A stretch of DNA of 64,000 nt from Pteria penguin (lineage: Eukaryota; Mollusca; Bivalvia; Pterioida; Pteriidae). The DNA lies in the NCBI GenBank assembly GCA_035048485.1, contig CM068587.1:27794534-27858533 (forward strand), read 5' to 3'. Both the position numbers and the translations under genes were made by a program. This document shows positions 1 through 12,341 of this stretch, piece by piece; the first letter of the stretch is position 1, and every line of letters starts with the position of its first letter. A model generated the notes under the pieces. It saw nothing but the letters and a program-made list of their open reading frames with translations, ran no database searches and was not told the origin of the DNA.

Positions 1-282
1 CTAAAGATGTGTTGAATTTTATGTTATTTATTATTATTATTATTATCATTGTTTATGATTGTTTCAGAAAAAAAAACATTACCGTCCACCATCAGGTATT
101 TCATAGTATTCTAGTCTTTTTTGACCAGTGCATGACACAAGACCAGGCCTGGGCGAATGTTTGCTTATACTGTGTTGGCATCCGTCACTACTTGATTTCA
201 ATGTATATGTTGTTGTATGTGTCGGTAAACCTGTAATATATTGACTTTTTAATCAGTATAAAACGTATATTTCAAACACTAT

Positions 283-549
283 GTGCCAAGACATTCTGGT
301 GACAAAATGAAGTATGATAATAATTTCCTTCAACACGATAATTTTCATAGAAAAAATCGTGTAATTGGATACCCTGCCCTACTTAAATCAACAATGGGAG
401 CTGAAATCCTAACGATAAGTTTTGAGTTCAGAAAAAAATTTAATACAAATCTTTTGTTTTTGGAAGCTAATGATTTACCCTCTTTTCACGATAGTGTTAG
501 TCCCTTTAATCCTAGATCGCTCACTGTTAGAGTGATAAACATTGCGTAA
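283..549 (+). CDS. possible LamG-like domain exon (partial gene)
   Basis: An open stretch of about 88 codons ends at TAA 547-549. Its centre reads ILTISFEFRKKFNTNLLFLE, which resembles the start of a laminin-G-like beta sandwich, where families usually show ISFxFRTxxxxGLLLY. A possible splice donor (GTAAAA) lies at the last sense codon, so it could be an internal exon of an extracellular multidomain protein continuing to the right. I found no convincing partner exon. A 28-nt AG/GT-bounded segment at 68-95 is too short to trust. There are no cysteines and no clear signal peptide. It could equally be a chance ORF in AT-rich DNA. Confidence 0.3.
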   Translation: MPRHSGDKMKYDNNFLQHDNFHRKNRVIGYPALLKSTMGAEILTISFEFRKKFNTNLLFLEANDLPSFHDSVSPFNPRSLTVRVINIA

Positions 550-1106
550 AATTCTACATTTACGTAATGTTAATGTATATGCGTTGTAACGTTATCTCGA
601 AACAACCGCATACTTCATAGCAGTATAGCATAGAAAGTAGGGCACGTCGGGATACGTTTAAAATATTTGATTGGTTAAAGATACTTCTTTTTAACGTGTT
701 AGTTTTGTTCTAAGATTGTGTTAAGATCAGAAAAAATAAGATTACTTGGATTTTCAAACAACGGAATTTTTGGGAAACCGACATTAATAACACACATTCA
801 CTAATTCATCGCTTATTTCCGACATTTCTCTCGTCATCTTTGAATATGACCTTTATGGTCTCTGCTTGCTTAGTTCTCATAAAGTATACAGTTGTGTGCT
901 TCAATTTTACGGGAAGTTTATTAGGTATCTACCGTTTATGACAGAAACAAGATATAAGAACAAATTTTCACTTAAACAAGAAATTAAAATTATGGTTCTT
1001 ATTGAAATATAAGTGGATTTCAAAATACATTTCTGTAAATCATTCTCATTAAAAAAAACTTCTAACAATAATAATTATATATTGATTTAATTGGAGTTTT
1101 TTAACA
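550..1106. other. no gene recognised
   Basis: AT-rich sequence with stops in all frames. No repeat shared with the rest of the window was noticed. Confidence 0.5.
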
Positions 1107-1402
1107 TCATAACTCAGAGCGCCTTAATAATAAATAGTAATATTCACCATTGGAGTTGTAAATTCGGTAATCAATATTGGCTTCTACAATACCGAAGCTG
1201 CTATCTACGATGTAGTTTGGTCTGTCTTCTCTTATATCAACATCATATGACATTTCGAATGTGTACGAGAAATAGGAAGGAACAAAGTTGATTGACACTG
1301 ACGATTCATCGACACATTTTCCCATTGAAGTCGAATTCTTTATGTCATGTCCTGGAATCTCTACTCCTGTACGACATGTTGTCAATTTGGGACCATGACG
1401 TA
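1107..1402 (-). CDS. proposed terminal exon of the TSP1-like secreted gene
   Basis: Reading leftward, an AG acceptor at 1404-1403, preceded by a T-rich tract, opens a frame of about 97 codons ending at the stop 1109-1107. The peptide has two cysteines (TTCRTG and GKCVDE), then a stretch rich in aromatic and acidic residues, with SINFVPSYFSYTFEMSYDVD in the middle, ending LLLRRSEL. The phase at the acceptor (two bases before the first full codon) matches the phase 1 donor of the TSP1-like exon at 3403-3739, so joining them over a 2-kb intron keeps the frame. I do not recognise the domain. Linkage to the upstream exon is inference; it may be a separate gene or a chance ORF. Confidence 0.35.
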
Positions 1403-3402
1403 CTTTACAGGATGAAAATAAAACAAAATCAAATTATAGTCATTGCAAAAAAATGATCAATACATCTCTGTTTGAACGAATATTCACAAACACAATCAGC
1501 TACGGTGTCTCCTTCATATATATATATATATATATATATCTTATGTACCGGGTAACAAGACTGCTAATTACTTTTTAATGTACTGTAGCTAAATTGTGGA
1601 AGCCGTAAAAGGTCATGATCAAATATTTGTCTTTTCCTGCCACTTAGACGAATGACCATAAGCATGTTTTGTTAATTCACTTAAAAGAATATGATTATTA
1701 GACAATGAATACCATAACCATTGCTCAGGTCATGAAGTCCATGCACCTGAAAAATTTCGATAATTTTCATATTTCTGCAGACATGGTCATAGAAACCTAT
1801 CTAGGTAATCGCAACCACTTACTCCTAATTGAAAATAACATTTACAAAAATTTGACTTGAAAAAGATATCTCTATATTAGAATTTAGAAGGACAGAATAT
1901 GACAAAAATGAAAATAAGAGTAGAATCAAAAGTTTGCCAAACTAAAGATTATGATAAAACATCACTCATAAAGTATGAAAAAGAGCAGACAACTAAAAAA
2001 TTATGTTCACTACGGTGTTATTATTTAAGCTATCTTAATTTACCTATCAAATCGCTTACTGACTGTCAATGCAAGGTTTACTTATATTGATTTCGCCTAA
2101 AATATTTTGGTGTTATTCAATAAAACGTCTGTGAGCACAACTCCGATCTTATCTAGATGTTGATCCATATATCAAGTGATATCTAACTGAATAACAAGTC
2201 GGTTTTAAATTGAATAGAATATACACAAAATATAATATCATATCTGTTTTTTCTTTCATTTCATGGTATTCTTTCAGTCTCGTACGTATACTATCTCTAT
2301 TATTGATGGGGTGCCATCAGATCGTGATACTGATTGGCTAAGATTGATGCGCGAAATTTGATTTATCAGTTTCAAATACAAGATGTAATCGTTCTTGAAA
2401 AATTCTTATTTTAAATACCTGTAATTAAATTATAATAAATGACTAAAAGATTTGCAGATAATATAGTTTGCGGCTCGGTTTTTGTCAGAAAATGTTTTAA
2501 AATCACCTCTTAAATATATTAGTTTGCAAGAAAAATTAATCTATCGAACTTACGGAACACAACAGTGTTATGGCAATACACAATTATATAATGTTGTAAA
2601 AACCTGCCAAAACATTTATTGTGACGCCACTAGGACCTTTATATGAAGCCAGATAAACTGCAACAGTCAAGATTCCAAGAAAAATGCTGTAGTGCAAAGA
2701 TTGTTCTACATCTATTTGAAATGGGTCTTGCTGGGCTATACTTTTAGATTGTAAAATATCAACGGAATTTCAATTTAATTAGAGCATTTCTTGTAAAATT
2801 AAACACAATTCAGCAATTTCATCCCACTATTTATACACAATTACGCCTCTTATAAGCAAGGCACAGCTATAAATATAAATAGCCGTCCATTTATTGATTA
2901 CAACAAAATTTTACTATTAAATTGGACAATTTTCTTATTGCAATTTTTGAACGTTTGTTGTTAATACTACATATATAGCAATCACGTATACTATATATAG
3001 CAATCACGTGCAAACAACTAGGCTCAAAATCCAAATGTGTAAACAAACATTAGACATTTTAAACAATTTGCATTTTTAACGTTTTTGAATAAATAATGTT
3101 TATTCAATTTGTTATGCAGTTTTCATGAGACTATAAAATCAGTGGCGGCGTGGGGTCTCTTAACGTCACTGCCAAATGAATTCAACCAACTGAAGTTGAA
3201 ATCAGGGGCAGAATTGTTTCATTTATTATGTGCTCATTTTCGTAATCTTAATTTATTCATTAAATGCCCAAAAACATACGGTGAAAAGAAGAGCTGAAGA
3301 AACAATTGTGTCTTGTCCGCGGGAAAAAGGTACAGACATATAAAAAGTGACTCTAGCATTCAAAAGATTGTGCCTCATTGGAAATTTAAAGTCAAACCTT
3401 AC
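1403..3402 (-). other. putative intron between TSP1-like exon 1 and exon 2
   Basis: Two kilobases with no convincing coding potential. On the - strand it begins GTAAGG at 3402 and would end TGTAAAG at 1403. It holds a (TA)n microsatellite and a short direct repeat of about 20 bp (a 'tatatagcaatcacgt' motif) near 2970-3010. Confidence 0.35.
1516..1539. repeat. (TA)n microsatellite
   Basis: Twelve uninterrupted AT dinucleotides. Confidence 0.95.
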
Positions 3403-3739
3403 AGTATTGGCAACATTCTCCATACAAATAATCTGGACATTGACAGCCATCTCTGTACATCACACCCCCGTTACAAAATTCATTGCATCCTTCACTGTCA
3501 CGAAGTCCGCTGCTGTCTTTATTGCATGAACTTGCACATTCATCGAATGATAATTTTGTATAACAACACAGAAAGCGAGATCTTCTACGAATTCCCCCAC
3601 CACAAGAATCACTGCAACTTCCCCAACTTTTCCATCCAGTCCACTGACAGATTTCAGCCCCATCCGAACATTCCGATAGTGCATATTTAAAAGTCAATAA
3701 TTGAATAAACCAAAAGAAGATTGTTCTCTTAAAATCCAT
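3403..3739 (-). CDS. secreted TSP1-like cysteine-rich protein, exon 1 (copy A)
   Basis: The chosen ATG is at 3739, where MDFKRTIFFWFIQLL starts a signal peptide (basic n-region, aromatic/aliphatic core). The frame stays open upstream to 3886, but only the internal start gives a signal peptide. The mature part begins near ECSDGAEICQW and holds a thrombospondin type 1 signature: W-x-x-W-x-x-C, then CSDSCGGGIRRRSR. A compact Cys-rich tail follows (SFDECASSCNKDSSG, GCNEFCNGG, DGCQCPDY, GECCQYC). The exon ends after the first base of a codon at a GTAAGG donor (3402), so the gene must continue; 1107-1402 is the best candidate. Copy B at 25510-25852 is about 80 percent identical across this domain with its donor at the same codon, so these are tandem paralogues. 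The role is unknown; TSP1 domains usually mediate adhesion or matrix binding. Confidence 0.75.
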
Positions 3740-4990
3740 TTCTAAGTTATTAAGATAAAGGCTATCTACGCATGTTTTAATATTACACTTTAAATCAACA
3801 CTCGTTCCACATTTTTGGCGTTTAAATTCACTGGTGTTTTTGTTCCGGGTTGATAATACGTGAGTACTGCTTCCCATAAGAGTCACTAGAAATCACGGAC
3901 CGCTGTTATAACCGAGTACGATCATTCAATCACATTCAGTCCACAAATTAATACACACCCACACACGCCTACACACACACACACATACACACATTAGCTA
4001 ATCGTATGCATGACAACACGGCCGCGGGAAGTGAAGGGATTTACCCGACGTAAACGCAGGCGGATCCTCTAAATGAATAAAATCACTGAAAGAAAAATAA
4101 ACATATAAAGCACAAACAGAATCAGTGAAACACCTGGGAGTACTATGGACCTTAGTCTTTAAGTTCAAAACTGCATACAAATTTGATGGATGCAAAATAC
4201 TAGACTGTTAAGTAAAAAATATACAGGTATTCTCATTGTCCACGGCCATAATGTCAGTGACTTAATGTATTGTTTCATTAGTTATGGATCCTTTGCAGAT
4301 CATACGGTTAGTGCACACAGATGTTAAAGCAGTGCAGGCAAACAAATAGACGGACATAGCAAGACTACATGTCAGTGAAACAGGCTTTACGGGACCATAA
4401 AATAGTTTTGAAGTGTGCTGATCGTATGATGTTTGCTATTTGTAGTAGATTATAGATTCTAGGTATATTGTATACGAACTGTATACAAACGTATACCTGT
4501 ACATTTGAACTGCTGAACATGTAGTACAACGCTCAACATTTTGGGAACACTGTTTATGGCTCTTGAAGAAGTTATTGCATCAGTTTGCAAGTTTTTTAGT
4601 ATTTATCCATCATCTTTACATTTACCGTTATGCAGAAATATCTTCCTTTGTAGATATGTGCAAGTCTTTGATTCAGTTCTAAACATATATATATATTAAG
4701 GAAAAACTAAACACTATCCGAATATAGCGCCGTTCGGAATGCATCGGTTGATACAAATGACTTAAGTTTGTTTACATTCGATACAAAACGCTAGAACAGC
4801 AGAAGACACCATTGAGGCGAATATTCAAAGTTAAAATGAGTAAAACATCCCCCAAATCTTGGTGTGAATTTGATCAAAAGTCGAAATGGGAGCAATAAAA
4901 ATCGAAAAAAGATCGGAACTAGCGTACGGGAAACAACCTGCATAAGTGTATCCGAGTTAGCACCACTACAGTACTAGGAGAGTAGCTGAA
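3740..4990. other. upstream region of TSP1-like copy A; no other gene seen
   Basis: Presumed promoter side of the - strand gene at 3403-3739. It contains an imperfect (CA)n tract at about 3956-3993. No clear TATA element or further ORF was identified. Confidence 0.4.
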
Positions 4991-4991
4991 C

Positions 4992-5129
4992 GATGCTGAT
5001 AGAAATGTATGTTGGAATACAGGAAGAAGAATTGTTGAGGTACGGATTTTTAGCTCAACCTACCGATGATACATATTGCTGTTTTTGCCAGACTCGTCTA
5101 AATTTATCGGATACAGTACGGGAGCAGAG
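4992..5129 (+). pseudogene. fragment of a transposon-associated Cys-motif protein
   Basis: One frame reads NDADRNVCWNTGRRIVE. After a one-base frame change near 5042 another frame continues GFLAQPTDDTYCCFCQTRLN. The GRRIVE block followed by a CxxC pair resembles the N-terminal part of repeat-associated, Mutator-transposase-like proteins that I recall as common in bivalve genomes. The frame break and missing remainder indicate a decayed fragment. Family assignment is from memory. Confidence 0.35.
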
Positions 5130-5249
5130 GTAAACAATCGTATTTCAAACCCATGACCATGCATATATATAGTGAATCCTGTATTTATGTACATGTAATC
5201 AGTAGTTCAATAAATTTTTTTTTGCAATTTAGTAGATATGATATTCAAA

Positions 5250-7069
5250 TGTAAAGATGATAGATAAATCCAAACCACAAGTCCAAAAATCATGAAACCA
5301 TAGGACATACAAAATCAGTGAAAATGAAAAAACAAATGGAAAATAACAAAATATGTCTACTTGAAGAGCATATGTGAACCCCTGTGATGGAGTGAGATCA
5401 GGTGCCCGGGGAGAGTGAGCATCTCCTGCTTGCTAGCAACACCCGTCACATATACCCAGTAGAAAGAGTCAAATCGTGTGAATTCCATATGTATCTATAT
5501 ATGGAGAAGTCGAAGTAGGTAACCTTCTAGTATAGAAGGTGTCAAATCTGTGTAAAGTGATCGGAATCGGTCTCAGTCCAGAATATCATTTAAAAGTCTG
5601 GATAACGAGATATCATATGGAGTAATAAGAGTCTCGTAACGACCGTAGAACTTCCTCAGTGACGATGCTAGTCTAGCACATATATAACCCTGGTTGAGCA
5701 GCTTAACTGAAAGTCGCCTAGCCCTGAGAACAAAGTCATTGTAATTTGAACATGCTCTGGAATAACGTATTAACTGAGATATGAATACGCCGTATGCGGG
5801 CGATGATGGAATGTTGCTACTTATGAAAGGAAAGTTTGTGATAGCGAAATTGAAATCGTCACGTTTGTCATAGAGTGAGGTGTTCAATTGACCATTAATG
5901 TCGAAAGACAACATAATATCTAAATACGAAGTAGAATTACTAGTTTCTGTGGTTTCTTTGACCTCCAGTTCACTTGGATAGATGATGCTAAGGTAATCCG
6001 CGAATGAAGGATTATTAATTGAAAGCAAGTCATCTATATATCTGTAAGTAAAATTGAAGCCAAGAGCCAATTGTTTTTTTCCTTGCGAAAGCAAAGACTG
6101 AATGAACTCAGCTTCGTATGAATAAAGGAATATGTCAGCCAGAAGCGGAGCACAGTTAGTGCCCATTGGAATGCCGACAATTTGTTGAAAAACCTTACCT
6201 CCAAACACCACAAAAATGTTATCGATAAGAAAGTTCAACATCTGAATGACAGCTGTATCAGTGTATTTATTTTTGGAATCAGAATTTTCCCTAACAAAGT
6301 AAGTTTTATCGTGGCCTATTACTATATATTTGAATTTGCGGCTTCCGTTTTTACTAGTAAATGCATTTTGAATAATTTCCGCTAATCTGTCTTTTAATTT
6401 CTTATGAGGGATCGTTGTGTTCAGAGTCGAAAAGTCAAAAGACTTGATGGAGTGAATTTTAGTAAAACTTTTTGATTTTAGATGTTCTAACAACTCCTTT
6501 GAATTTTAAAGGATCCACATTTGATTAATTCCACTTCTGGAATATACTGTTTCGCAATATCTATGAAGGCCAGATTTAATTTCTGATAATATTTTTGTGA
6601 GTAGCATCGATACAGATTTTGTGGAACACTTCGAGGAACCAACGATAAAGCGTTGTTTGTACGGAGTTTTGTGCATTTTTGGAATACAGTACAAATATGG
6701 AAGTTCTAAATTCAATTTATTTGAGTCAATACCAAACGTATTGAGGACAGATTTATGATTATCGAGTACTTCCGAAACCGAAAACTTCGTGAGAGTATAA
6801 GTAGGATTTCCTGGAGTTGAATTTAATCCTAATTCTTTCACTAGGCTGTGAAAGTAATATTTCTTACAAGTAAATGTATAATTATTAGATGCTTTATCTG
6901 CTGGTGTAATGATATAATGTTCTTGGAGGAAGGTAAGTTCTCTGACAACATCAGGATCTTTAAAAATAGATTCGAATCTGGTGTTTACAGAACCTTGTAA
7001 TTTTCTAATTTTTGATCTCAGCAGTACTGCAATAGATTTTATCCATTCCGAAAGAGTATCGACTTGTAC
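5250..7069 (-). mobile_element. PLE family 1 (Naiad-like), copy 1, 5'-truncated
   Basis: The right-hand portion (element 3' half, - strand) is almost identical to copy 4 at 54533-56345, with only scattered substitutions over about 1.8 kb, so it inserted or duplicated recently. The element 3' end is the conserved ATCTTTACAT (reading -) at 5250, the same end as copies 2 and 4. The 3' untranslated part (about 5250-5570) carries the shared core module at about 5380-5450. Similarity stops at 7069 inside the linker upstream of the RT, so the GIY-YIG endonuclease part is missing. Confidence 0.85.
5573..7069 (-). pseudogene. PLE reverse transcriptase, family 1 copy 1 (one nonsense codon)
   Basis: RT domain of a Penelope-like element, which would copy element RNA into the chromosome. 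Visible motifs in order: IPKMHKTPYKQRFIVGSS; box A SFDFSTL (catalytic Asp present); box B GIPMGTNCAPLLADIF; box C YRYIDDLLSIN (catalytic YxDD present); LDIMLSFD; LYDKRDDFNF; and the thumb motif SQLIRYSRACSNYND. The frame is interrupted once at 6503-6505, where copy 4 has AAA and this copy has TAA (Lys to stop after NQMWIL). Otherwise both parts are one frame ending LLNDILD at 5573. All RT catalytic aspartates survive, but the 5' part, including the endonuclease, is absent, so it cannot act alone. Confidence 0.85.
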
Positions 7070-7194
7070 TAATTATAAAAAAATGAAGAAAATTGAATTT
7101 GGGAGTCAAGTGTTTCATTCCTTTTCATTTATCAGAATACTGTGCACAAATGTGAAATTAGCCAGCATTTATTATGTGGATATTTGAAAGGAAG

Positions 7195-9130
7195 AAAGAA
7201 AAGCTATTGACTCAGCCGTAACAGAAGTCACTATGGAAATATACAGTATACAGTGTAATGATATGGAAAAAAAGACCACACACACACGTAAGAATATCAT
7301 AAAAATATTCGATTATAGTGTAGTTACGATACCGACTTAGGACGGTCATTTGATATGACAATAGACAATCATATGGAGAGGTTAGCCAGTATACGGGTCC
7401 ACCTTCCCACTCACCGCTACAGCAGAATAAAAAAAAGACAAACATTTAAAAATATAAATATTCCTCTACTTAGAGATCAAGGGTCAACAAGTGTCTCAAG
7501 TTGAAAGATCATAAAAATATATAAACCCGTATTGTAATACAGAAGAATATTAGGTATCAAAATTATATATAAGTCGACATCAAAATGAGGACACATTGCG
7601 ATACCGGTCGGCAAGCGAGCCCAGACTCTTGATCTGTAGGAGTCCCGACTAACAGTCAGAGGGGACAAGGTTCAGGACCATGTCTTCTCTGAAGGAGGTT
7701 TCAACAAGGCCAGTCATTTAGTCCCCACTACCCTGTTAGTCAGCATGCAGCGTTCAAGTAAAAAAAAATACAGAACATATATACTTTTTAATTTTGTGTT
7801 CTATTGTGAACCAAAGAATCTGTCTAAGGACAGAGCTACGCATGCGGGAGATACTCCTTAGTATTAGAGTTATTTATTTAATTTGACGACTGAAAATTCA
7901 TGTCAGTACAATAGCACTGAAAACTAGACTTATGGTGCCCTCGGGATCTATCAGTTAGTCCACCAGTAGTGACACCGGCCTAGTGGTTATAATAAATATA
8001 TAACATATACACCTTTTAATTTTGTGCACCAGATGCACATTTCGACAACTTATACATCTTCAGTGATGCTCGTGGCCGAATGATTGGAATTCTCATAACA
8101 TATGACTATTTATAACGCTGTAGAGGGACCCAAAACAAGACTTATAGGTTTTTTTTATGATCTCCATATGTGTGTGACAAAAGCGTTGAAATATTTTCGA
8201 ACCCGGGTAAAAGTTGTCGGAACCTTTGACACTCCTAAATTTGTAGACAAGTTTGTAGAGATTGGGATAGGAAAGTGATATTTCCGAATTTAGATAAGAT
8301 TTCTTAATATAATCTAACGAATTTGCAAAATGTTTTTCGAGGTCTGTGATATCTGTGACCCTGAATTTAAAGTGTCTAATTAATTTGTACATTTTTGCTA
8401 TGAAAGTCCAAAACATCAGTGCAGCTCCTGGCAAATCGAACCAGATGAGATAAACTGATGCCATATGATGGAAGTCTAGGGGCATTAACATCCAAATAAC
8501 GCAAATCTACAATAAGAAATCAAAGTCGCGACGTTTATTGTAAATATTAGTATGAATTGTATTGATTATTATCTTAATGTTTAAGTCTAAGAAAGGTGTT
8601 TCTATATCACAAATATTAGCTTTGAAGTTCGTGTGGGTATATTTCAGGTATATATCTTTTCAACTCGGGTTAATCTATAACTAAGTGTTATCTATAATGA
8701 TGTCTTATTCAATTATCAATCAGATCAAAACGTTTAATTTTTTAATAGTGTGCATACAATCCTTCTCATAACAGTATAGAAATAAATCTATAACAGGTGC
8801 GTAGTACCAATAGGACCCCCATCTATTTTTTTTTTTTATAAATCTTGCCATCAAATTGCATGTTAATATTATCCATCAAACCTCTATGGCTTTGCAGCAT
8901 TTATATGAAGTATAGTTTCTGTTTAGAAAGAATCCAGAGTTATTGGAAGATTGGAAATACAGAGACATGTTTTAAATTCTCTATTAAAACACCAACGTAT
9001 GAGAGACAACTTTCTTTGAATCAAATGATTTTCAAGAGAAGAATATAAGGTAGAAAAATGAAATCTAGAGAATTGAGTACTTTGGAAATTACACGTAAAA
9101 AGTGCTTTTCTATAATTTCGCTAGAGACGT
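7195..9130 (-). mobile_element. decayed PLE family 2, 3' half
   Basis: The - strand carries RT C-terminal remains (RLPSYGISLSHLVRFARSC at about 8400-8460) with several frame changes. A long tail follows with the family-specific block at about 7300-7400 (gataccgacttaggacgg on +). The same arrangement recurs at 19062-20467 (-) and 60635-62225 (+). A copy of the 'gcgcatttcgacaac' repeat is nested near 7990-8100. No intact ORF. The apparent 132-codon ORF at 8093-8491 is mostly a shifted frame of this RT. Confidence 0.65.
7985..8100 (-). repeat. dispersed repeat with hammerhead-like hairpins, copy 1
   Basis: Read on -, it contains ACTGAAGATG, then TTGTCGAAATG, then a short hairpin ending GGTGCAC. 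Relatives lie at 27018-27150 (-), 50965-51060 (-), 59550-59640 (+) and 59910-60010 (+). Confidence 0.6.
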
Positions 9131-9446
9131 AATTGATTTCACCGCTATGACAAGCCATTACAATATTTACAAATATGATCTTTGATTGTCATTTGCTTAG
9201 ACGAAATATGTTTAGAAAGCACAGTGGTGGAGCAGTGACTAGAATTAGATATAAAACGTGATTTATATTGACTTTTATGTAATTTAGAGAGCCAATACAT
9301 GGTTAAAAGATCATATCTATCAATGTTAATTTTAAAATCAGACAGTCATGAGGTTGTTACGCAAGGTGTTATCTTTCGACGCAGCGGTTTCAATGTGTTT
9401 TGATAGCGTTTAATTCAGATTGCAGTACATTGATATACTATATTTT

Positions 9447-9660
9447 TCAAACAAGTATTATATTATTACCTGCTTTATCGGTAGGTACAAAGGAAGAAAG
9501 AAAAGTTACTGAGTCAGTCGCATGACAGAAGTCACCACAGAAATATACAGTATATAGTGTAATGAAATGAAAAAAACACATTAGGTCATCACAAACATAT
9601 TCGATTATAGTGCAGTGACGATACCGACTTAGGACGGTCATTTGTTATTACAGTAGTCAA
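9447..9660 (-). repeat. PLE family 2 tail fragment
   Basis: About 200 bp closely matching 7195-7400 and 19070-19250 (shared gataccgacttaggacgg and 'acagaagtcacc' blocks), with no RT attached here. Confidence 0.65.
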
Positions 9661-10296
9661 TAAAATTCATATTTCATATGTAAATCGGCTATTTTCTTTT
9701 TAACAGACTGAGGTAAGAGTATATTTGACTGTTTGAATAAATGGGGATTTTCCTTACATTGTTAATATAGATGTCGATAATTTTCAGAATCTCATATTTC
9801 CAATCTTTAAGAGGATGAACTTTTACTTTTGAAGTCCAACACTGGAGGAAAATAGATATCATTTGCAAAAGGAAATGGAGCTAAATATCAGATGAATACA
9901 TGGGGGATGTAATAAAGGCTGTTTAACTTGATACGTGTAGTTTTTTCCACAGTTTAAATGCAATACAAAAGAAAAGCAGAAGAAATATCAGAGGTTCATT
10001 TTGAAGCATTTGCTCCATATCAACGCCATATGTTGAAGAAAATATCCACACAGAATCCCTAGACAAATACAAATGATGGCTCAGTTAGGCACTGTCCATT
10101 TGATATTCTGAAGGGCGAGTGCTGGGATTTTTCTTTATTTGAAAAAAAATTCTTGCCCTAATTTTGACTTAAAAATTATCTTGCTCAGTCACACATTGAA
10201 AATAATAATCTGTCTCCGATTAGCGTAATCCAATATCATACTTATTTAGTGCATATCCTTGGTGAATTGTGTCTTCTAGCTCTGTCAGTTGTCTTC
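9661..10296. other. no gene recognised
   Basis: No coding signature or shared repeat seen. Confidence 0.45.
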
Positions 10297-10308
10297 TGTT
10301 TTCTTTTT

Positions 10309-10588
10309 GGTTTTTAAATGATTGATTGATTTTTGTTTAATGTCACACCACAAAAATTTCACGTAAATGGTGACGGCATCTGCCTGATGCGGGGCATACA
10401 AATTTAGATCTTTGCAACAGACCCACTCGAAGCAGTGAGGGATCTTTAACGTGCCATGAATATCACGATACAGGCCTCGGTTTTTAATGTCTTATCCGAA
10501 AGACAGAACACCGGCATGACCAGAGCGGGACTCGAACCCCGGCGTCTCGATCATGAGTCCATCGCCATACCACTAGACCACGCCGGCT
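10309..10588 (-). mobile_element. tRNA-derived SINE, copy 1, with 12-bp target duplication
   Basis: On -, the head reads like a tRNA: GCCGGCGTGGTCTAGTGG gives an A box, and GGTTCGAGTCCCGC (10525-10538) is an almost perfect B box, so RNA polymerase III could transcribe it. The body includes a 'cctcggttttta' block shared with copy 2 and a (TCAA)n-type simple tail near 10318-10330. The flanks carry the same 12 bases, TGTTTTCTTTTT, at 10297-10308 and 10589-10600. This is a textbook retroposition duplication and implies LINE-driven insertion. The body resembles core-domain SINEs of marine invertebrates; superfamily not determined. Confidence 0.88.
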
Positions 10589-10689
10589 TGTTTTCTTTTT
10601 AGACAAAATTGGGTGTTAAAACTCAATTATATATAACACAGCAGTTTATGTTGTTATGATCTTTTGTACTTCATCAGTTCAATCACAGA

Positions 10690-10870
10690 CCAACCTACCA
10701 AATTTGAATTTAATGGCAAGATGAACACATAGTTGGGATTTCTTTGGGTACTAACTGTGCACCTCTTATAGCAGATTTGTTTCTATATTGTTATGTGGGG
10801 GTTTCATGTATTCTACTCAAAAATCTAAACGATTCGACCTTATTGAGGTATTGGATGATACCAGTGTGAC
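10690..10870 (+). pseudogene. PLE RT box B fragment
   Basis: The + frame reads GISLGTNCAPLIADLFLYCY, the PLE RT box B, with scraps of the following helix (KNLNDS). About 180 bp remain. It resembles PLE family 2 more than family 1. Confidence 0.6.
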
Positions 10871-11479
10871 GTCCGTAAAAGATTGCCCGCGGCCGGGTGT
10901 TTCATATGCTATTATTCAACTCTTAGGTAACTGACTTGATTGTGTAGACCTTTCCCTTAGGACTATACATACTTCATATATTGTACACCACTACACCATG
11001 GCTTGTCATATATTAAAAGTAAATAATAAATCATCTATACTTTCACTTACTCCTCTTAGACTACCCTCTGTGTCTACTATTCATCTTCCTCGCACTTCTT
11101 GTAAAAAGTTGTTCTTTACTACTAAAATTATTATTTCTCCTCTAAAGTAAAACTATCCTTATAACCAATCCAAAATTATTTCATAATCAATAAAATCTTA
11201 CTTGCCATCACATCTCTTGCAAGTCCATCATTAAATCGACTGTTAGTGGTAACACTTATAATATTGTCACCGGGTCGTCACAACACTATGTCCGGAGTTC
11301 GACTCAGTCTCTATGTAACCCATAAATGGTAATACAGTATTAGTCTCACTCTTTACAGTCAATTCTAACTCAGATAATTGATGTAACTGTGGCAAAAATT
11401 TGTAAAATGATTCGGAAATGGAATGTTACCATAGAACGAGAATCTATTAAACCCTTAGTTTCTTTTCCGCATACTTTAA
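10871..11479. other. no gene recognised
   Basis: Possibly more decayed element sequence, but no motif could be read with confidence. Confidence 0.4.
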
Positions 11480-12341
11480 CCTCACTTTCATTAGCAGAGC
11501 CAACTAATCTGTCAAACAAGTTTGCCCTCTGGGGTGGGCTTTGAAATTCTTTAACACCACCCTCCGTCCGCCCATAGACAGAGGGGGCAAATAATTTGAC
11601 GGACCCTCATGTTGCCTTTTAGTCTTATCAGCAGAGAGAGACTCAGAACCTCGGCCGCTGGTTCCTTGTCGATTTTCGCCCTTGTGACCTATATAGCCAC
11701 CTCGGTTTCTACTTCGAAATAATGACTACAAGCTTGTGAAGAAGGTTCTGAATACTGAGGAGTCTGTGTATGTTTGTTTACTTTCTCTTCAAGTGATTTT
11801 AATCTGGACATAAGTAGATTATCAAGTATTTCTTGTATTTCTTCTTTCTTTCTCCATCTGGTTACTATGCTGTCGTGCAGACTTGTTCCTGTTTATTTAA
11901 ATGACTAACATTAGCTTTCTCTTCCTGTTCCACCTTCCGAATTTCTCGCAACAGTCTGAAAACCTGTACCATAATGATGACGAGTTCTATTTTCAATTTC
12001 ATGACTTCTGATACCTGTCCAAAACTTACTCCTCAACATAGAATATTAAGCAGTAATGTCAATTTTCCAATACTTATAGCTTTGATAAGTGTCTCTGCAA
12101 TGCCAGAACCATATGCAGCTATAGATTCATCTTCCTTTTGATAGTCACGATAGAAAGACTGCATCAAAATTTCACCAGTACTTAAGTTTCCATAGAAACC
12201 GTCAAGTTTGACCAGAACACTATTGACTGTGGCATTTTCACCAAGCATGACCAACATTGATCTTGCTGTACCTTTCAATGATTTTCTAACACTATGCAAA
12301 AGCATATGTTCTGGATATTGAGTACTTTCCAGGCATTTCAC
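11480..12341 (-). pseudogene. decayed LTR-retrotransposon (Gypsy-type) gag
   Basis: The best frame (12341-12033) reads LLHSVRKSLKGTARSMLVML, then ATVNSVLVKLDGFYGN and MQSFYRDYQKEDESI, the capsid-like gag pattern common in invertebrate Gypsy elements. Further left in other frames are REIRKVEQEEKAN (coiled-coil-like) and SRNRGGYIGHKGENRQGTSG (basic Gly/Arg-rich, where a zinc knuckle would be expected). Several frameshifts and stops separate them, and no pol or LTR could be located next to it. Gag would form the particle that packages element RNA; this copy cannot. Confidence 0.65.

Noticed and set aside
8093..8491. 132-codon ORF as a gene
   Set aside because: Most of it is a shifted frame of decayed PLE family 2 RT. 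Only its last third (YKLVYKFRSVKGSDNF) is the true RT frame.
10520..10588. Functional tRNA gene on -
   Set aside because: Good A and B boxes, but the cloverleaf is imperfect and it heads a SINE with a 12-bp target duplication.
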